Of a stretch of DNA of 64,000 nucleotides, positions 18,293 through 27,658 are shown piece after piece. Position numbers and translations under genes: made by a program. Each line of letters starts with the position of its first letter. The first letter of the stretch is position 1. Location: NCBI RefSeq assembly GCF_036880985.1, contig NZ_JBAJNO010000009.1, positions 2,454,501 through 2,518,500 of the forward strand, given 5' to 3'. This DNA comes from Limibacter armeniacum (GTDB lineage Bacteria > Bacteroidota > Bacteroidia > Cytophagales > Flammeovirgaceae). A model generated the notes under the pieces. It worked only from the letters and a program-made list of their open reading frames with translations. It was not told where the DNA came from and searched no databases.

Positions 18293-21200
18293 TTAAAGCT
18301 CTAAAGTCAGGTTAACCCCAACAATACGAGTAGACGGTAACTGTCCCATTTCAATACCCGGCAAAATCGTCGAGCCATTCAAGGCTGCTGTCTCAGGGTC
18401 AAAGATTGGGAAGTTTGTGATCATCATCAGGTCACGACCGTATACAGCCACACTTGCCCTTTCGATTGCAATACGTCTCAACCATTCTTTGGGCAGGTTA
18501 TACTCAAGGCGTACTTCACGCAGCTTTAGGTAAGATGCATCAAAAGAGTTTGCCTCCACATTGGCACGTCTGTAATACTCCTTGTAGTACTTCTGTACTG
18601 CTACCTCTGTCGTATTTGATGAGTAAGTTCCGTCCTCGTTTAGCACTACACCATCCCCAACGATAAAGCCATCTTCACGCCCTGCCAATGTGTGTTTCAA
18701 CTTGCCTTGCTCTGACATCTTGTGGTGTGTCTGTGAATAGATAATGCCACCATACTGACCATCCAGCAAGAAACTGAAACGGAAGTTCTTGTACTTGAAC
18801 TCGTTGTTCCAACCACCTTTCCAGTCAGCATAAGCGTTTCCGATGTACTGAATTTCATCAGGGCGTACTGGCAAGCCACTTTCTGCATCGTACACAATCT
18901 CTCCTTCAGGTGAGCGAACAAATCCATAGCCGTAGATATCGCCTGTTGTACCTCCAACTTTGGCTATCAGGGTAGCATTACCTCCAGAACCAATAATCTG
19001 TTCGTCAGTCAGCTCCTCAGGCAAGGACAATACCTTGTTGTAGTTTTTCGACCAAGTCACTGTCGTATTCCATCTGAAGTTCTCTGTCTGTACCGGAGTA
19101 CCATTCAATACCAACTCGATACCTCTGTTACGGATCTCACCACCATTCATTACAGCACGGCTATACCCCGTAGTTGGGTCCACTGGCACATCCAGAATCT
19201 GGTTGTTGGTGATCGTCTGATAAAAGGTCAAGTCCATACCGAAGCGGCGTTGGAACATGTAGTATTCCAAACCTGCCTCATAGCTCAACGATTGCATTGG
19301 TTCAATATCAATATTTGGCAGGGTAGTAGGTACTGAAGCTGAAGATGGGAAATCACTCAGTCCATAGTAACTTCTGTCACGATATGGAGATGTATCACTT
19401 CCCACCTGAGCTGCTGACAATCTCAGTTTGGCATAGGATACAGGACTAGGCAATGAGAACATCTCACTCAACACAAAACCGGTACTGATAGAAGGGTAGA
19501 AGTAAGCGTTATTCTGAGAAGGCAATACACTGTACCAGTCGTTACGACCTGTGATATCCACAAAGATCATATCGTTGTAGGAGAAAGTTGCCAGTCCGTA
19601 CATACTGTTTACCTTACGGTTCCAGTCTCTTGGCGTAACCGTTGGGTTATTGATACCATTAGAAAGCTTATACACGCCCGGTGTTACCAAGCCATCCACA
19701 GCCAAATCTGTTCTTCTATATTCTTCAGATCTCATATTTCCTCCCAATGAAATCCTTAAGTCAATACGATCTGACAATTTATCCTTATAGGTCAACAATG
19801 CGTCTGTGTTCACCTCATAATTGCTGATGTTCTGTATCTTGTAATAGCCATTCTTATAATTGGCTGAGCTGAATGGGCGTTTCATTTCACGCTCCTGTTT
19901 ACCCAAGTTGATTGCTGAGCGAACCATCAAGTCAAACTTGTCTGAGAACTCATAAGTTGCAGACAAATTCCCCAACATCGTATGGCTGTTGATCGAGTTT
20001 GTCATCTCATATGCAATCATGTAAGGGTTGTCGATATAAGAACTGAATGGGTGTATTTGGTCTACTTGGTTCTGACCTTCTTTCCAGATTGGCTCATACC
20101 AAGACAAGTCAACATTTGGGTTCTGGAAAATCATAAAGTATGCAATCGACTGGTTGTTATAACCTGTAGCAGGCAAGTTGTCGCTTTTCTTGTTGGCGTA
20201 GTTAACCTTGGCACTCAACTTCAGACGGTCAGTCAGTTTATGGTTGAGGCTAAGAGATGAGTTGATTCGCTCATAACCTGTGTTTGGCATGATCCACTCA
20301 TTTTTAGAGTGTGTGATCGAGGCACGTACCGAACTGTTTTCATCGCCCCCTGAAAGTGCTATGCTATTGGTTACAGTTGAACCTGTTCTCCAAAAACCTT
20401 TGATATTGTCTTCATACGGTCTCCACAGTTGACGCTCCAATGACTGTCCTTCTACAGTAGGATCATACTGATAGTACATCTGCCCGTCAAACTTAGGTCC
20501 GAAAGCACTACTTGTACTACCTGTATTTCCTCCATCTTCAGATGCCTTATAAGAGTAGTACCATTCACCATCCTCATTAAAGTAAGCTCCCGTACCTTGC
20601 CCATACTCATATTGGTAGTCAGGCCATTTCAATACTGTCTGAAAGTTCACATTTGAATTGAGTGTAACACCAATTCCCTTTTTCTTACGTGCACCTGACT
20701 TGGTCGTGATAATCAAAGCTCCATTCATCGCTCGGTTACCATACAGTGCTGTTGCTGAAGCACCTTTCAGTACAGTAATACTTTCAATATCATCAGGGTT
20801 AATATCAGATACGGCATTACCAAAGTCGATAGGCACATCACTTCCTGAACCAGCTCCATAAGCACTGCTCACTCCAGACTCAGTAATGGTGTTATTCAAT
20901 GGCACCCCATCCAATACGATCAAGGCATTGTTGGCAGAAGGATCCAAGTTATTGTCACCTCTCAAAACTATTCGGGTAGAATTGATAGGGCCAGAACCAG
21001 AACTGTTCATCGTCAGACCTGCTACCTTACCTGAAAGTGCTGCTGCCCAGTTATTCGAGCGAGCATCATTCAGCTGTCCAGCGCCTAACTCCTGTGTTGC
21101 ATAACCCAAAGCTTTCTGGTCACGCTCAATACCCAATGCTGTTACAACAACTGTTTCCAGTGTCTTCTCATCTTCTTGCAGTACAACGTCAATGACTGTA

Positions 21201-21832
21201 CGCCCATCGTATAACAGTTCTAAAGTCTGGTAGCCCAGAAACCGAAAGATGATCACATCCTCATTGGTCAGTGCTCTATCACTGGACAGCTTATAACGAC
21301 CTTCCATATCGGTGATGGTTCCTGTTGTAGAACCTTTGAATAAGACACTTGTTCCTGGTAATGGCTCACCTGTTTGTGCATCTTTTACCGTACCTGTAAT
21401 CACCGTCTTTCTAAGCTGAGAATACTTTTCAGGCATGGACACGGAAATACTCTTATTAAGCTGCTGATATTTCAAGTGAAACTTCACGGACAGTAAATCC
21501 AACAACTCTGCTATCTTGATTGTACGTTTACTCAGCGAAAATTTCACCTTGCTTCTTGATACTGACTCATCGTACAAAAAGACAAAATCCGTTTTTTCTT
21601 CAATCTGAATAAAAACTTCTTTTAGGGTATTGTCTTTGGCTTCAAAAGTAATGCTGACCTGATTCAGGTTTTGCCCCAAAGTATTATTGGCAAAGAGAAT
21701 TTGAACCGCCAGCAACTGAATCAAAAGGATACAGCACACCTGTTTTGATGCTGACATCAATTGCTTTAAAGCATTAGAAAACATGGACATTGATGATATG
21801 TATATTTGTTTTAAACAATGGTTGTCTTTCAT
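18293..21832 (-). CDS. SusC/RagA TonB-linked outer-membrane receptor with N-terminal STN signalling domain
   Basis: Up to 1179 residues from the ATG at 21832; ATGs at 21790 and 21784 give a cleaner signal peptide and are possible starts. After the signal (hydrophobic CCILLIQLLAVQILFA) an STN/secretin-like domain covers about 60-132, a carboxypeptidase-regulatory-like domain about 143-222 (GTVKDAQTGEPLPGTSV), a TonB-box-like ETVVVTALG about 226-234, the plug about 235-355 (VLDGVPLNN, SITVLKGASATALYG), then the 22-strand barrel. The C-terminus MGQLPSTRIVGVNLTLEL is standard for SusC. The STN domain means the receptor can signal through the FecR homologue encoded next to it. It imports SusD-delivered ligand using TonB energy. 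Confidence 0.95.
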   Translation of the reverse strand: MKDNHCLKQIYISSMSMFSNALKQLMSASKQVCCILLIQLLAVQILFANNTLGQNLNQVSITFEAKDNTLKEVFIQIEEKTDFVFLYDESVSRSKVKFSLSKRTIKIAELLDLLSVKFHLKYQQLNKSISVSMPEKYSQLRKTVITGTVKDAQTGEPLPGTSVLFKGSTTGTITDMEGRYKLSSDRALTNEDVIIFRFLGYQTLELLYDGRTVIDVVLQEDEKTLETVVVTALGIERDQKALGYATQELGAGQLNDARSNNWAAALSGKVAGLTMNSSGSGPINSTRIVLRGDNNLDPSANNALIVLDGVPLNNTITESGVSSAYGAGSGSDVPIDFGNAVSDINPDDIESITVLKGASATALYGNRAMNGALIITTKSGARKKKGIGVTLNSNVNFQTVLKWPDYQYEYGQGTGAYFNEDGEWYYSYKASEDGGNTGSTSSAFGPKFDGQMYYQYDPTVEGQSLERQLWRPYEDNIKGFWRTGSTVTNSIALSGGDENSSVRASITHSKNEWIMPNTGYERINSSLSLNHKLTDRLKLSAKVNYANKKSDNLPATGYNNQSIAYFMIFQNPNVDLSWYEPIWKEGQNQVDQIHPFSSYIDNPYMIAYEMTNSINSHTMLGNLSATYEFSDKFDLMVRSAINLGKQEREMKRPFSSANYKNGYYKIQNISNYEVNTDALLTYKDKLSDRIDLRISLGGNMRSEEYRRTDLAVDGLVTPGVYKLSNGINNPTVTPRDWNRKVNSMYGLATFSYNDMIFVDITGRNDWYSVLPSQNNAYFYPSISTGFVLSEMFSLPSPVSYAKLRLSAAQVGSDTSPYRDRSYYGLSDFPSSASVPTTLPNIDIEPMQSLSYEAGLEYYMFQRRFGMDLTFYQTITNNQILDVPVDPTTGYSRAVMNGGEIRNRGIELVLNGTPVQTENFRWNTTVTWSKNYNKVLSLPEELTDEQIIGSGGNATLIAKVGGTTGDIYGYGFVRSPEGEIVYDAESGLPVRPDEIQYIGNAYADWKGGWNNEFKYKNFRFSFLLDGQYGGIIYSQTHHKMSEQGKLKHTLAGREDGFIVGDGVVLNEDGTYSSNTTEVAVQKYYKEYYRRANVEANSFDASYLKLREVRLEYNLPKEWLRRIAIERASVAVYGRDLMMITNFPIFDPETAALNGSTILPGIEMGQLPSTRIVGVNLTLEL

Positions 21833-22071
21833 CCAGACAAACCTTTAAAAAGCGATTTGGAAACCAGAATTTTCAGCACAATAGACTCTTTCTCATTCGA
21901 ATAACCTTAAGTTCTGTAAAGCTTATTCCTTATACTTATCCCTCAATCAACAGGAGAGACAAGATTATCGATAACACATTGTTATATGACTAATTTCAAA
22001 CAATGCTATTTTATCTAATCCAACGTCTGGTTCTTAAAAGAAAGTAGTAAGTGATCTGTTACATAGGCTTT

Positions 22072-23040
22072 CTAGTTATGAGTATTTTTAAGCTTAATGG
22101 AATTGTCTTCAGCCAACTCCCAACCTAGTTTTTTGATAAAGCATATCTGATTCAACAGGTTTGATAACTTGTCATGCTTGAACCTTCCTGAAATGGTGAG
22201 CTCTCCCAATTCCTGAGATTCAAAAGTGACTTGCTTATCATATACCCTTTGGATGATTCTAGCTACTTCCTTCAGAGAAGTATTTTCCAAACTTATTACT
22301 CCTGACTTCCAGGCCAGTACTGCATTTATATTGGATTGCTGTTTTTTCAAAGCGCCTTCTGCGGTAAGCAAAGCTTCCTGATTGGCTACCAGTACCACCC
22401 CATCTTCAGGCTGTAAAGGCGTATGTACCTTCACTTTTCCTTCCAGTACACTTACTTTAGGAAGTTCTTCTTCATATGATTTTACATTGAATGAGGTGCC
22501 CAATACTTGCGTTACCAAGGAAGCCGTATGAATGGTAAATGGACGCTCAGTATCCCGGTTTACTTTGAAGAATACTTCACCAGTCATTTTTACCGAACGA
22601 TGATCTTTTGCAAACTTTTCAGGAAAACTGATACTGGATGCCGCATTGAGCATCACGTGGGTACCATCCTCCAATATAAGCTCCAACTGCTGTCCATTCT
22701 GAGTGGATTTGGTGATCCAGTTAGGCTCAGTATAGGTCATATGGCTTTGGTATAGGTTATACCCTCCAATAATCAAAAGCAGAATTACTGCTGCATATTT
22801 CCACAAATTGGTTGCGATAGTACGAGGAGCTATTCTGACAGTCTTAGGCTCTTCCTTAAGATTTGCCTTGATTCGCTGTAAGATTTCCTCACGAATAGGG
22901 GATAAATCCTCTTCACCACCTACAGGCACTGTCTTATGAGACTGTTGGAACCAACGGTCTACCAACTCTCCCTCCTCAGCTGTCGCGCTTCCTGACAGAT
23001 ACTTCTCTAATATTATATCGAACTCTTTTTCGTTTATCAT
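22072..23040 (-). CDS. FecR-family anti-sigma factor
   Basis: 322 residues in the order typical for Bacteroidota FecR proteins. A short cytoplasmic N-terminus (about 1-78, with FDIILEKYLSGSATAEE) is followed by one membrane helix (about 80-95), a periplasmic FecR domain (about 118-215: LEDGTHVMLNAASSISFPEKF, VLGTSFNVKSY) and a C-terminal DUF4974/STN-like domain (about 250-320). It should hold the adjacent ECF sigma factor until the STN domain of the SusC receptor signals ligand. The gene lies 115 bases after the sigma gene and about 240 upstream of susC. A near copy of that 115-base spacer occurs at 25496-25588. Confidence 0.95.
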   Translation of the reverse strand: MINEKEFDIILEKYLSGSATAEEGELVDRWFQQSHKTVPVGGEEDLSPIREEILQRIKANLKEEPKTVRIAPRTIATNLWKYAAVILLLIIGGYNLYQSHMTYTEPNWITKSTQNGQQLELILEDGTHVMLNAASSISFPEKFAKDHRSVKMTGEVFFKVNRDTERPFTIHTASLVTQVLGTSFNVKSYEEELPKVSVLEGKVKVHTPLQPEDGVVLVANQEALLTAEGALKKQQSNINAVLAWKSGVISLENTSLKEVARIIQRVYDKQVTFESQELGELTISGRFKHDKLSNLLNQICFIKKLGWELAEDNSIKLKNTHN

Positions 23041-23059
23041 CGCATTTGTGCCTTTTGCT

Positions 23060-23152
23060 CTATAGTAGAACTCGCAAGCCGGTACACCTATACAAAAATC
23101 TCCAAATAGGCAGGTTTAACGATTTGATAACAATGGTAAGGATTTGGTAACA
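23060..23152 (-). repeat. Copy 1 of a 93-base repeat (sigma-FecR spacer)
   Basis: Most of the sigma-FecR spacer is repeated at 25496-25588 in the same orientation with about 80-85% identity by eye and no gaps. The longest shared blocks are a run through TTTAACGATTTGATAACAATGGTAAG and CTATAGTAGAACTC, so conservation extends well past a single motif. Confidence 0.8.
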
Positions 23153-23155
23153 TCA

Positions 23156-23743
23156 TTATAGCTTTGCCACTATCAGCAGCACCATAACAGCAAACTGCAA
23201 TTCGGGACTATTTCTCAGGTGGTTCAGAGCCTTGTTGATCTGGTTTTCTACTGTGCTCTTTGAGATCTGTAGCTTTTGGGCGATCTCCTGATTGGAAAGG
23301 TGTTCGTAGCGGCTCAGGTAGAAAACCTTCTGACATTTAGGAGGTAAGTTCATCAGACTTTTTTTCACTTCTTCCTGAAGCTCCTGATAGTAGAAATCAT
23401 CCTCTACACAATTGGTTTCCAAAACTTCATTGAACTGGTCCAGATAGTTCTGCTGTAGCTTTTCCTTACGGATATGTTCAATCAGACGATATTTTGAAGC
23501 TTGATACAGGTAGGCATAAACATTTTTCACCTCCAGCTCCTTTCGCCTGTTCCATAAGTCCATGAAGATTTCCTGCACGATATCTTTACTGAAGTCCTCA
23601 TCTTGGGTAATGGATTGACTGATATGGTAAAGTCGTTCCCAGTACTTATTGTATAAGCCTTCAAAAGCCTTCCAAGAGCCTTTTTTTAGGTCTTGCAGCA
23701 ATGACAAGTCTGCTTCTTTATGCGTTTCTTTCGACATGTTCAT
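23156..23743 (-). CDS. ECF RNA polymerase sigma factor (Bacteroidota FecI-like)
   Basis: 195 residues with sigma region 2 at about 20-90 (FEGLYNKYWERLYHISQSI, DIVQEIFMDLWNRRKEL) and a region 4 helix-turn-helix at about 125-175 (LPPKCQKVFYLSRYEHLSNQEIAQKL then STVENQINKALNHLR). The last 14 residues (FAVMVLLIVAKL) are strongly hydrophobic, as in several Bacteroidota family members, and may tether the protein to the membrane or to FecR. It should direct transcription of the susCD-phosphoesterase genes when released by the downstream FecR homologue. ATGs at 23743 and 23737 are both usable. Confidence 0.95.
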   Translation of the reverse strand: MNMSKETHKEADLSLLQDLKKGSWKAFEGLYNKYWERLYHISQSITQDEDFSKDIVQEIFMDLWNRRKELEVKNVYAYLYQASKYRLIEHIRKEKLQQNYLDQFNEVLETNCVEDDFYYQELQEEVKKSLMNLPPKCQKVFYLSRYEHLSNQEIAQKLQISKSTVENQINKALNHLRNSPELQFAVMVLLIVAKL

Positions 23744-23917
23744 AGTGGATTGAATATGATATGTCCTACAATTGACTTCGAAAGTTGATAAATGACAGCC
23801 AAATCTTCTTTATAATTAAAGTTATGAAATGTTTAATTTTTACAGGGTCGTTCAACTTATCATCTCTTAAGAACCGTGCATTGTAGCCTATTGACTACGC
23901 CCAAACACTAGAGAAAA

Positions 23918-23968
23918 GCTCAGGCTCTAAAGCACCTCCAAATAGAAGTCAATCTTTAGAACCTGAGC
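23918..23968 (-). terminator. Intrinsic terminator of the 402-residue lipoprotein gene
   Basis: CTCAGG/CCTGAG and TCTAAAG/CTTTAGA form a long stem with single mismatches; on the minus strand it is followed by CTTTTCTC. It separates the lipoprotein gene from the sigma-factor operon. Confidence 0.8.
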
Positions 23969-24007
23969 GTCATTGTTTATTCAGGTGGCAGGTCAAATAA
24001 TTTGATT

Positions 24008-25216
24008 CTACCAATAATCCTCCAATTTTACTGCAAACACACAGCGGTTATCCGTTCCATATTTAGAAGTCGGATATTCTGTTACATTCCACAATAGCCC
24101 AGTAGACGATTCATAATACAAATCTTCAGCACCATGTGGCCAACGGTAACGAACAGTTGTGCTACCTTCTACTGCTTTGCTTAGTCTCGCTGTAGAGCCT
24201 TCATATGAACTATTTCCGGTATGGATTAAAAAGCTTTTGCCATATCTGGTAAATGCGCCTTGTACCCTGTAAACAGGTCCTTCATATTTATCTTCAGGGG
24301 CTATAATTTCAGGAGCGATTGAGGTATCGATATCTCCATTTGAATCCACGTAGAAAGAATTAATTACAGGACTTCCAGAAGTCAAATACTGCCCCGTAGT
24401 TAACCTTAAGTCACTGTCATTAATGCCATAACTTAGCGACAAGCAAGAGAAAGGATCACCTTCTGATATTGAGTAATAGCCAACCTGAGGCAGGATGTAT
24501 CGATAGCCTAATGCATATATCTGGTTGCTAGATTCATCCCATCCACAAATGGTACCTGCATCCGTATAGTTCACCTCAATGATTTTTGTCAGGTCAAATA
24601 CCCTGATTCCCAAATTTGTACTGGCGACAAACAACTTTCCATTATGACATGCCACCCCACCAGCGTGTATATCAACCGGCCTGAAGGTCTCCAACTGTGT
24701 ATATTCGCTGGACGTTTGAGTCGTTCGGCTCTGCACCAAAAGGATATGGCGGTATTTTATATTACTCATATCTGTGATATCAACCAGTGATACCCTTGAG
24801 CCTTTATAATAATCTTTGGCATACCATGACACTACCACATACCTTCTGCCATTCCAATTGAAACCACCTACTCCCTGAGGGTACCACTTTTCCGTTTGGG
24901 TATCATCAGCATTCCACTTGAAACCAATCTGCTGATTGCCTGATGGTATATTAAAACCATATACTGAAGTATATCCTGACTTAGATGCAGTTCTATTTAA
25001 ATAAACATCATCAGGCTCTATAAAGCCGTATGTTGAGAAAAAATCAGCAAGGTCTTCTTGGGAGGTATAGTTTACAGTTCCAGTAGTCCTCAGAGAAGCA
25101 TCATCTTGAGTTACGGCAGTAGTTGCCTCTGGAGTAACAGCTTCAAGTGTCTCATCAGAACACCCAAAAGTCATCACTCCACAAATGACTAAAAGCCAAA
25201 GATTAAAAGTTTTCAT
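24008..25216 (-). CDS. Lipoprotein of unknown function, probable beta-propeller
   Basis: 402 residues with a lipoprotein signal (LWLLVICGVMTFGC, Cys19). A disordered Thr/Ala/Glu-rich stretch (20-45) precedes a beta-rich body with segments such as GGFNWNGRRYVVVSWYAK, RVSLVDITDMSNIKYRHILL, DIHAGGVACHNGKLFVAS and the LGIRVFDLTKI that recall LVIVD-type or other bladed repeats. The HAGG motif and the GPVYRVQGAFTRYGKSFLI segment look like substrate-facing loops, but I cannot name a family with confidence. It has its own terminator and two TATGTTTG promoter-like boxes upstream, so it is probably monocistronic. Confidence 0.75.
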   Translation of the reverse strand: MKTFNLWLLVICGVMTFGCSDETLEAVTPEATTAVTQDDASLRTTGTVNYTSQEDLADFFSTYGFIEPDDVYLNRTASKSGYTSVYGFNIPSGNQQIGFKWNADDTQTEKWYPQGVGGFNWNGRRYVVVSWYAKDYYKGSRVSLVDITDMSNIKYRHILLVQSRTTQTSSEYTQLETFRPVDIHAGGVACHNGKLFVASTNLGIRVFDLTKIIEVNYTDAGTICGWDESSNQIYALGYRYILPQVGYYSISEGDPFSCLSLSYGINDSDLRLTTGQYLTSGSPVINSFYVDSNGDIDTSIAPEIIAPEDKYEGPVYRVQGAFTRYGKSFLIHTGNSSYEGSTARLSKAVEGSTTVRYRWPHGAEDLYYESSTGLLWNVTEYPTSKYGTDNRCVFAVKLEDYW

Positions 25217-25428
25217 GGTTATTATTTTAAAGATTCATATTTATAATGTTCAGGGTTGATCACTTCTCATTGGCTATTACAAGGTTGGTAGCTTTATTCG
25301 ATCAACAGCCATATGAGATAGTCCTAAAAAGAAATTGAATTGAAGATAACCAGCTTGGCTAACGTATACACTTCCCTAAAAACAACACACACATAGCTTA
25401 TGATCATACCTCTCAAGGTATCAATCAC

Positions 25429-25457
25429 CAAACATAAAGCACATTGTTACAAACATA
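25429..25457 (-). promoter_or_regulatory. Tandem -7-like boxes upstream of the lipoprotein gene
   Basis: TATGTTTG occurs twice on the minus strand (25450-25457 and 25429-25436), 21 bases apart and about 213-234 bases before the ATG. Both are exact TAnnTTTG matches. The equal sequence and helical spacing suggest two start sites or a duplicated binding site. Confidence 0.4.
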
Positions 25458-25495
25458 GCCATCTGATGGTTATGGTTACTTTTCCTTTTTTTAAC

Positions 25496-25588
25496 CTATA
25501 GTAGAACTCACGAGCGGACACACCTATATGAAAATCTCCGAATGGACAGGTTTAACGATTTGATAACAATGGTAAGGTTTTGGTAATA
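25496..25588 (-). repeat. Copy 2 of the sigma-FecR spacer repeat
   Basis: Same orientation as copy 1 (23060-23152) and ungapped. It is not flanked by recognisable sigma or FecR coding sequence. It lies about 170 bases before the mscS start, on the opposite strand. Confidence 0.8.
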
Positions 25589-25755
25589 CAGCTATAACAA
25601 ACAGTATTTTGAATCTGATAATTGGTTTTGTTGGTATGCTTTCTTTATATCTGAACTTCCTCCTCACTTTCTATTGTTTTATGAAAGCTATCAACAACAG
25701 TTTGCTGCATCCCTTGCAGCATATTACTACCTATACTTAAGTCCCTGCTCAACTT

Positions 25756-27621
25756 ATGCCACTCACCAATACTTTTATCAAGGTAACCCTCTGTTTGCTT
25801 TTTGTCCTCACTGCACTACAAGGCTATACTCAGACTGACTCCCTTCACCTAAGACAGGAACAGGTACTGAGACTGATAGAAAAATATGACTCTATCCACA
25901 CCAAGGACAGTCTTGACCTGAAAACGATAGAGCTGAAGATCGGTAACCTTTCTGATGACAGCGTAACCCGAAACAACCTGTTAAGTAAGCGAAAGCTACT
26001 GAAAGAGACCCTTGAGCAACATAAAATACGAATCAGACAGCAAGTAGACTCTTTACGTGCGCTCACAAAAGGTGCTCCTGTTGTTTCTTTTGAAGACACT
26101 CTATTCTATATCTACTCCAAGCTTGGGCCTCTCACACCTGCTGACCGTGCTAAAAACATAGAGCAAAAAGTGGAAGCGCTTATTGATCAAGGTGTTTTTG
26201 ATTCAACCAAAATAAACGTTTATGAGGGCATGGAAAGCCATGATGTGATGTATGATACCATGATCATCATGAGTGTCACTGATCAAGATGCCTTCTGGAT
26301 GTCCCATAACCGTCAAAAGACAGCCGATCAATATGCCCGTATTCTCAAGAAACATATCAACACCTATTACAAGCAGTCAGGTTGGCTATATACTTTAGGA
26401 AGGGTAGCACTAATGCTACTGGTACTCGCAATACTTTACCTCAGTATAAAGTATATGAACAAAGGCTTTACCCGCCTGAATAACTGGGTGATGAGTAAGT
26501 GTAGACAGTACCTTAAGGGGATTAAGTTCAATGACTATGAGTTTCTTTCACAGGAACAACAAGCCAAACTGGTCAGGGCACTCTTAAGGGTAATGAAGTG
26601 GATAACCATTGCCATTATTGTCTACCTGGCACTACCTTTAGTATTTGGTATTTTCCCAACTACCAAAGGCATTGCCATGACCTTAATAGGTTATGTTCTC
26701 AATCCGCTGGAGACTTTTCTCACGGCTATTTTTGATTACATTCCTACCCTGTTTACAATCCTGACTATCATTTTGATTACACACTATTTTGTCAGCTTCC
26801 TGCATTTTCTTTCTAAAGAGATCAGAGATGACAAACTTCAAATACCTGGCTTCTATCCTGAATGGGCACTGCCAACCTTCAGCTTGCTCCGTATTATTCT
26901 CTATGCGTTTGCCTTTATTGTAATCTTCCCATACTTGCCCGGCAGTGACTCACCCGCTTTTCAGGGAGTAAGTGTATTCTTTGGGTTACTCATCTCACTT
27001 GGCTCGTCTTCTGCTATCAGTAATATTATTGCAGGACTAGTTATTACCTATATGCGGCCTTTCCAGATTGGAGATCGTGTCAAAATAGGGGAGGTCACTG
27101 GAGACGTTCTAGAAAAAACATTGCTGGTTACCAGAGTCCGTACCATCAAGAATGAAGACATCACCATTCCCAACTCCACAATTTTGAGTGGAAGTACCAT
27201 CAACTACAGCGCTAACGCACGGAGCATCGGGCTAATTCTGAACACAACCATTACCATTGGCTATGATGTACCTTGGAGACAAGTACACGAACTCCTGATT
27301 GCTGCAGCCTTAAAGACTGAGCATATCAAGCAAGATCAGCCTCCTTTTGTGTTTCAAACTAGTCTTGATGACTATTACGTCAGTTATCAACTCAATGCTT
27401 TCACAGATCAAGAATCCATTGCTGCCCGAATCTACTCAGAATTACACGCCAATATTCAAGATGCCTTCAATGAGGCAGGAGTGGAGATCATGTCACCTCA
27501 GTTCCATGCCAAACGGGATGGAAATACAACCACCATTCCTGCTCAGTACTTGCCACCTGACTATAGGCCACCTGCATTTAATGTAAGAATAGAAAAAGAA
27601 AAAGGTAGGGAAGAGGAGTGA
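25756..27621 (+). CDS. MscS-family mechanosensitive channel
   Basis: 621 residues. A signal peptide (about 1-25, TLCLLFVLTALQGYTQ) precedes a periplasmic coiled-coil region (about 30-105) and five predicted membrane helices near 213-232, 281-300, 328-350, 376-395 and 404-432. The last is the Gly/Ala-rich pore helix. The MscS beta domain follows (MRPFQIGDRVKIGEVTGDV, about 433-452, then NEDITIPNSTIL), with the C-terminal alpha/beta domain to about 580. The large periplasmic N-terminus is longer than in E. coli MscS and recalls MscK-like proteins. It should release solutes on hypo-osmotic shock in the inner membrane. It is convergent with the YoaK gene. Confidence 0.93.
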   Translation: MPLTNTFIKVTLCLLFVLTALQGYTQTDSLHLRQEQVLRLIEKYDSIHTKDSLDLKTIELKIGNLSDDSVTRNNLLSKRKLLKETLEQHKIRIRQQVDSLRALTKGAPVVSFEDTLFYIYSKLGPLTPADRAKNIEQKVEALIDQGVFDSTKINVYEGMESHDVMYDTMIIMSVTDQDAFWMSHNRQKTADQYARILKKHINTYYKQSGWLYTLGRVALMLLVLAILYLSIKYMNKGFTRLNNWVMSKCRQYLKGIKFNDYEFLSQEQQAKLVRALLRVMKWITIAIIVYLALPLVFGIFPTTKGIAMTLIGYVLNPLETFLTAIFDYIPTLFTILTIILITHYFVSFLHFLSKEIRDDKLQIPGFYPEWALPTFSLLRIILYAFAFIVIFPYLPGSDSPAFQGVSVFFGLLISLGSSSAISNIIAGLVITYMRPFQIGDRVKIGEVTGDVLEKTLLVTRVRTIKNEDITIPNSTILSGSTINYSANARSIGLILNTTITIGYDVPWRQVHELLIAAALKTEHIKQDQPPFVFQTSLDDYYVSYQLNAFTDQESIAARIYSELHANIQDAFNEAGVEIMSPQFHAKRDGNTTTIPAQYLPPDYRPPAFNVRIEKEKGREEE

Positions 27622-27658
27622 TGTTATACTTCAGGATACAACCTTGATAATCTTGGGC

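Larger units (their letters stand above)
25217..25755. other. Divergent intergenic region between lipoprotein and mscS genes
   Basis: About 540 bases without a gene. It holds the tandem -7-like boxes for the lipoprotein gene (25429-25457, minus) and copy 2 of the sigma-FecR spacer repeat (25496-25588). No open frame resembling a sigma factor or FecR remains on either side of the repeat, so if this was once a second locus the genes are gone. Confidence 0.6.
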
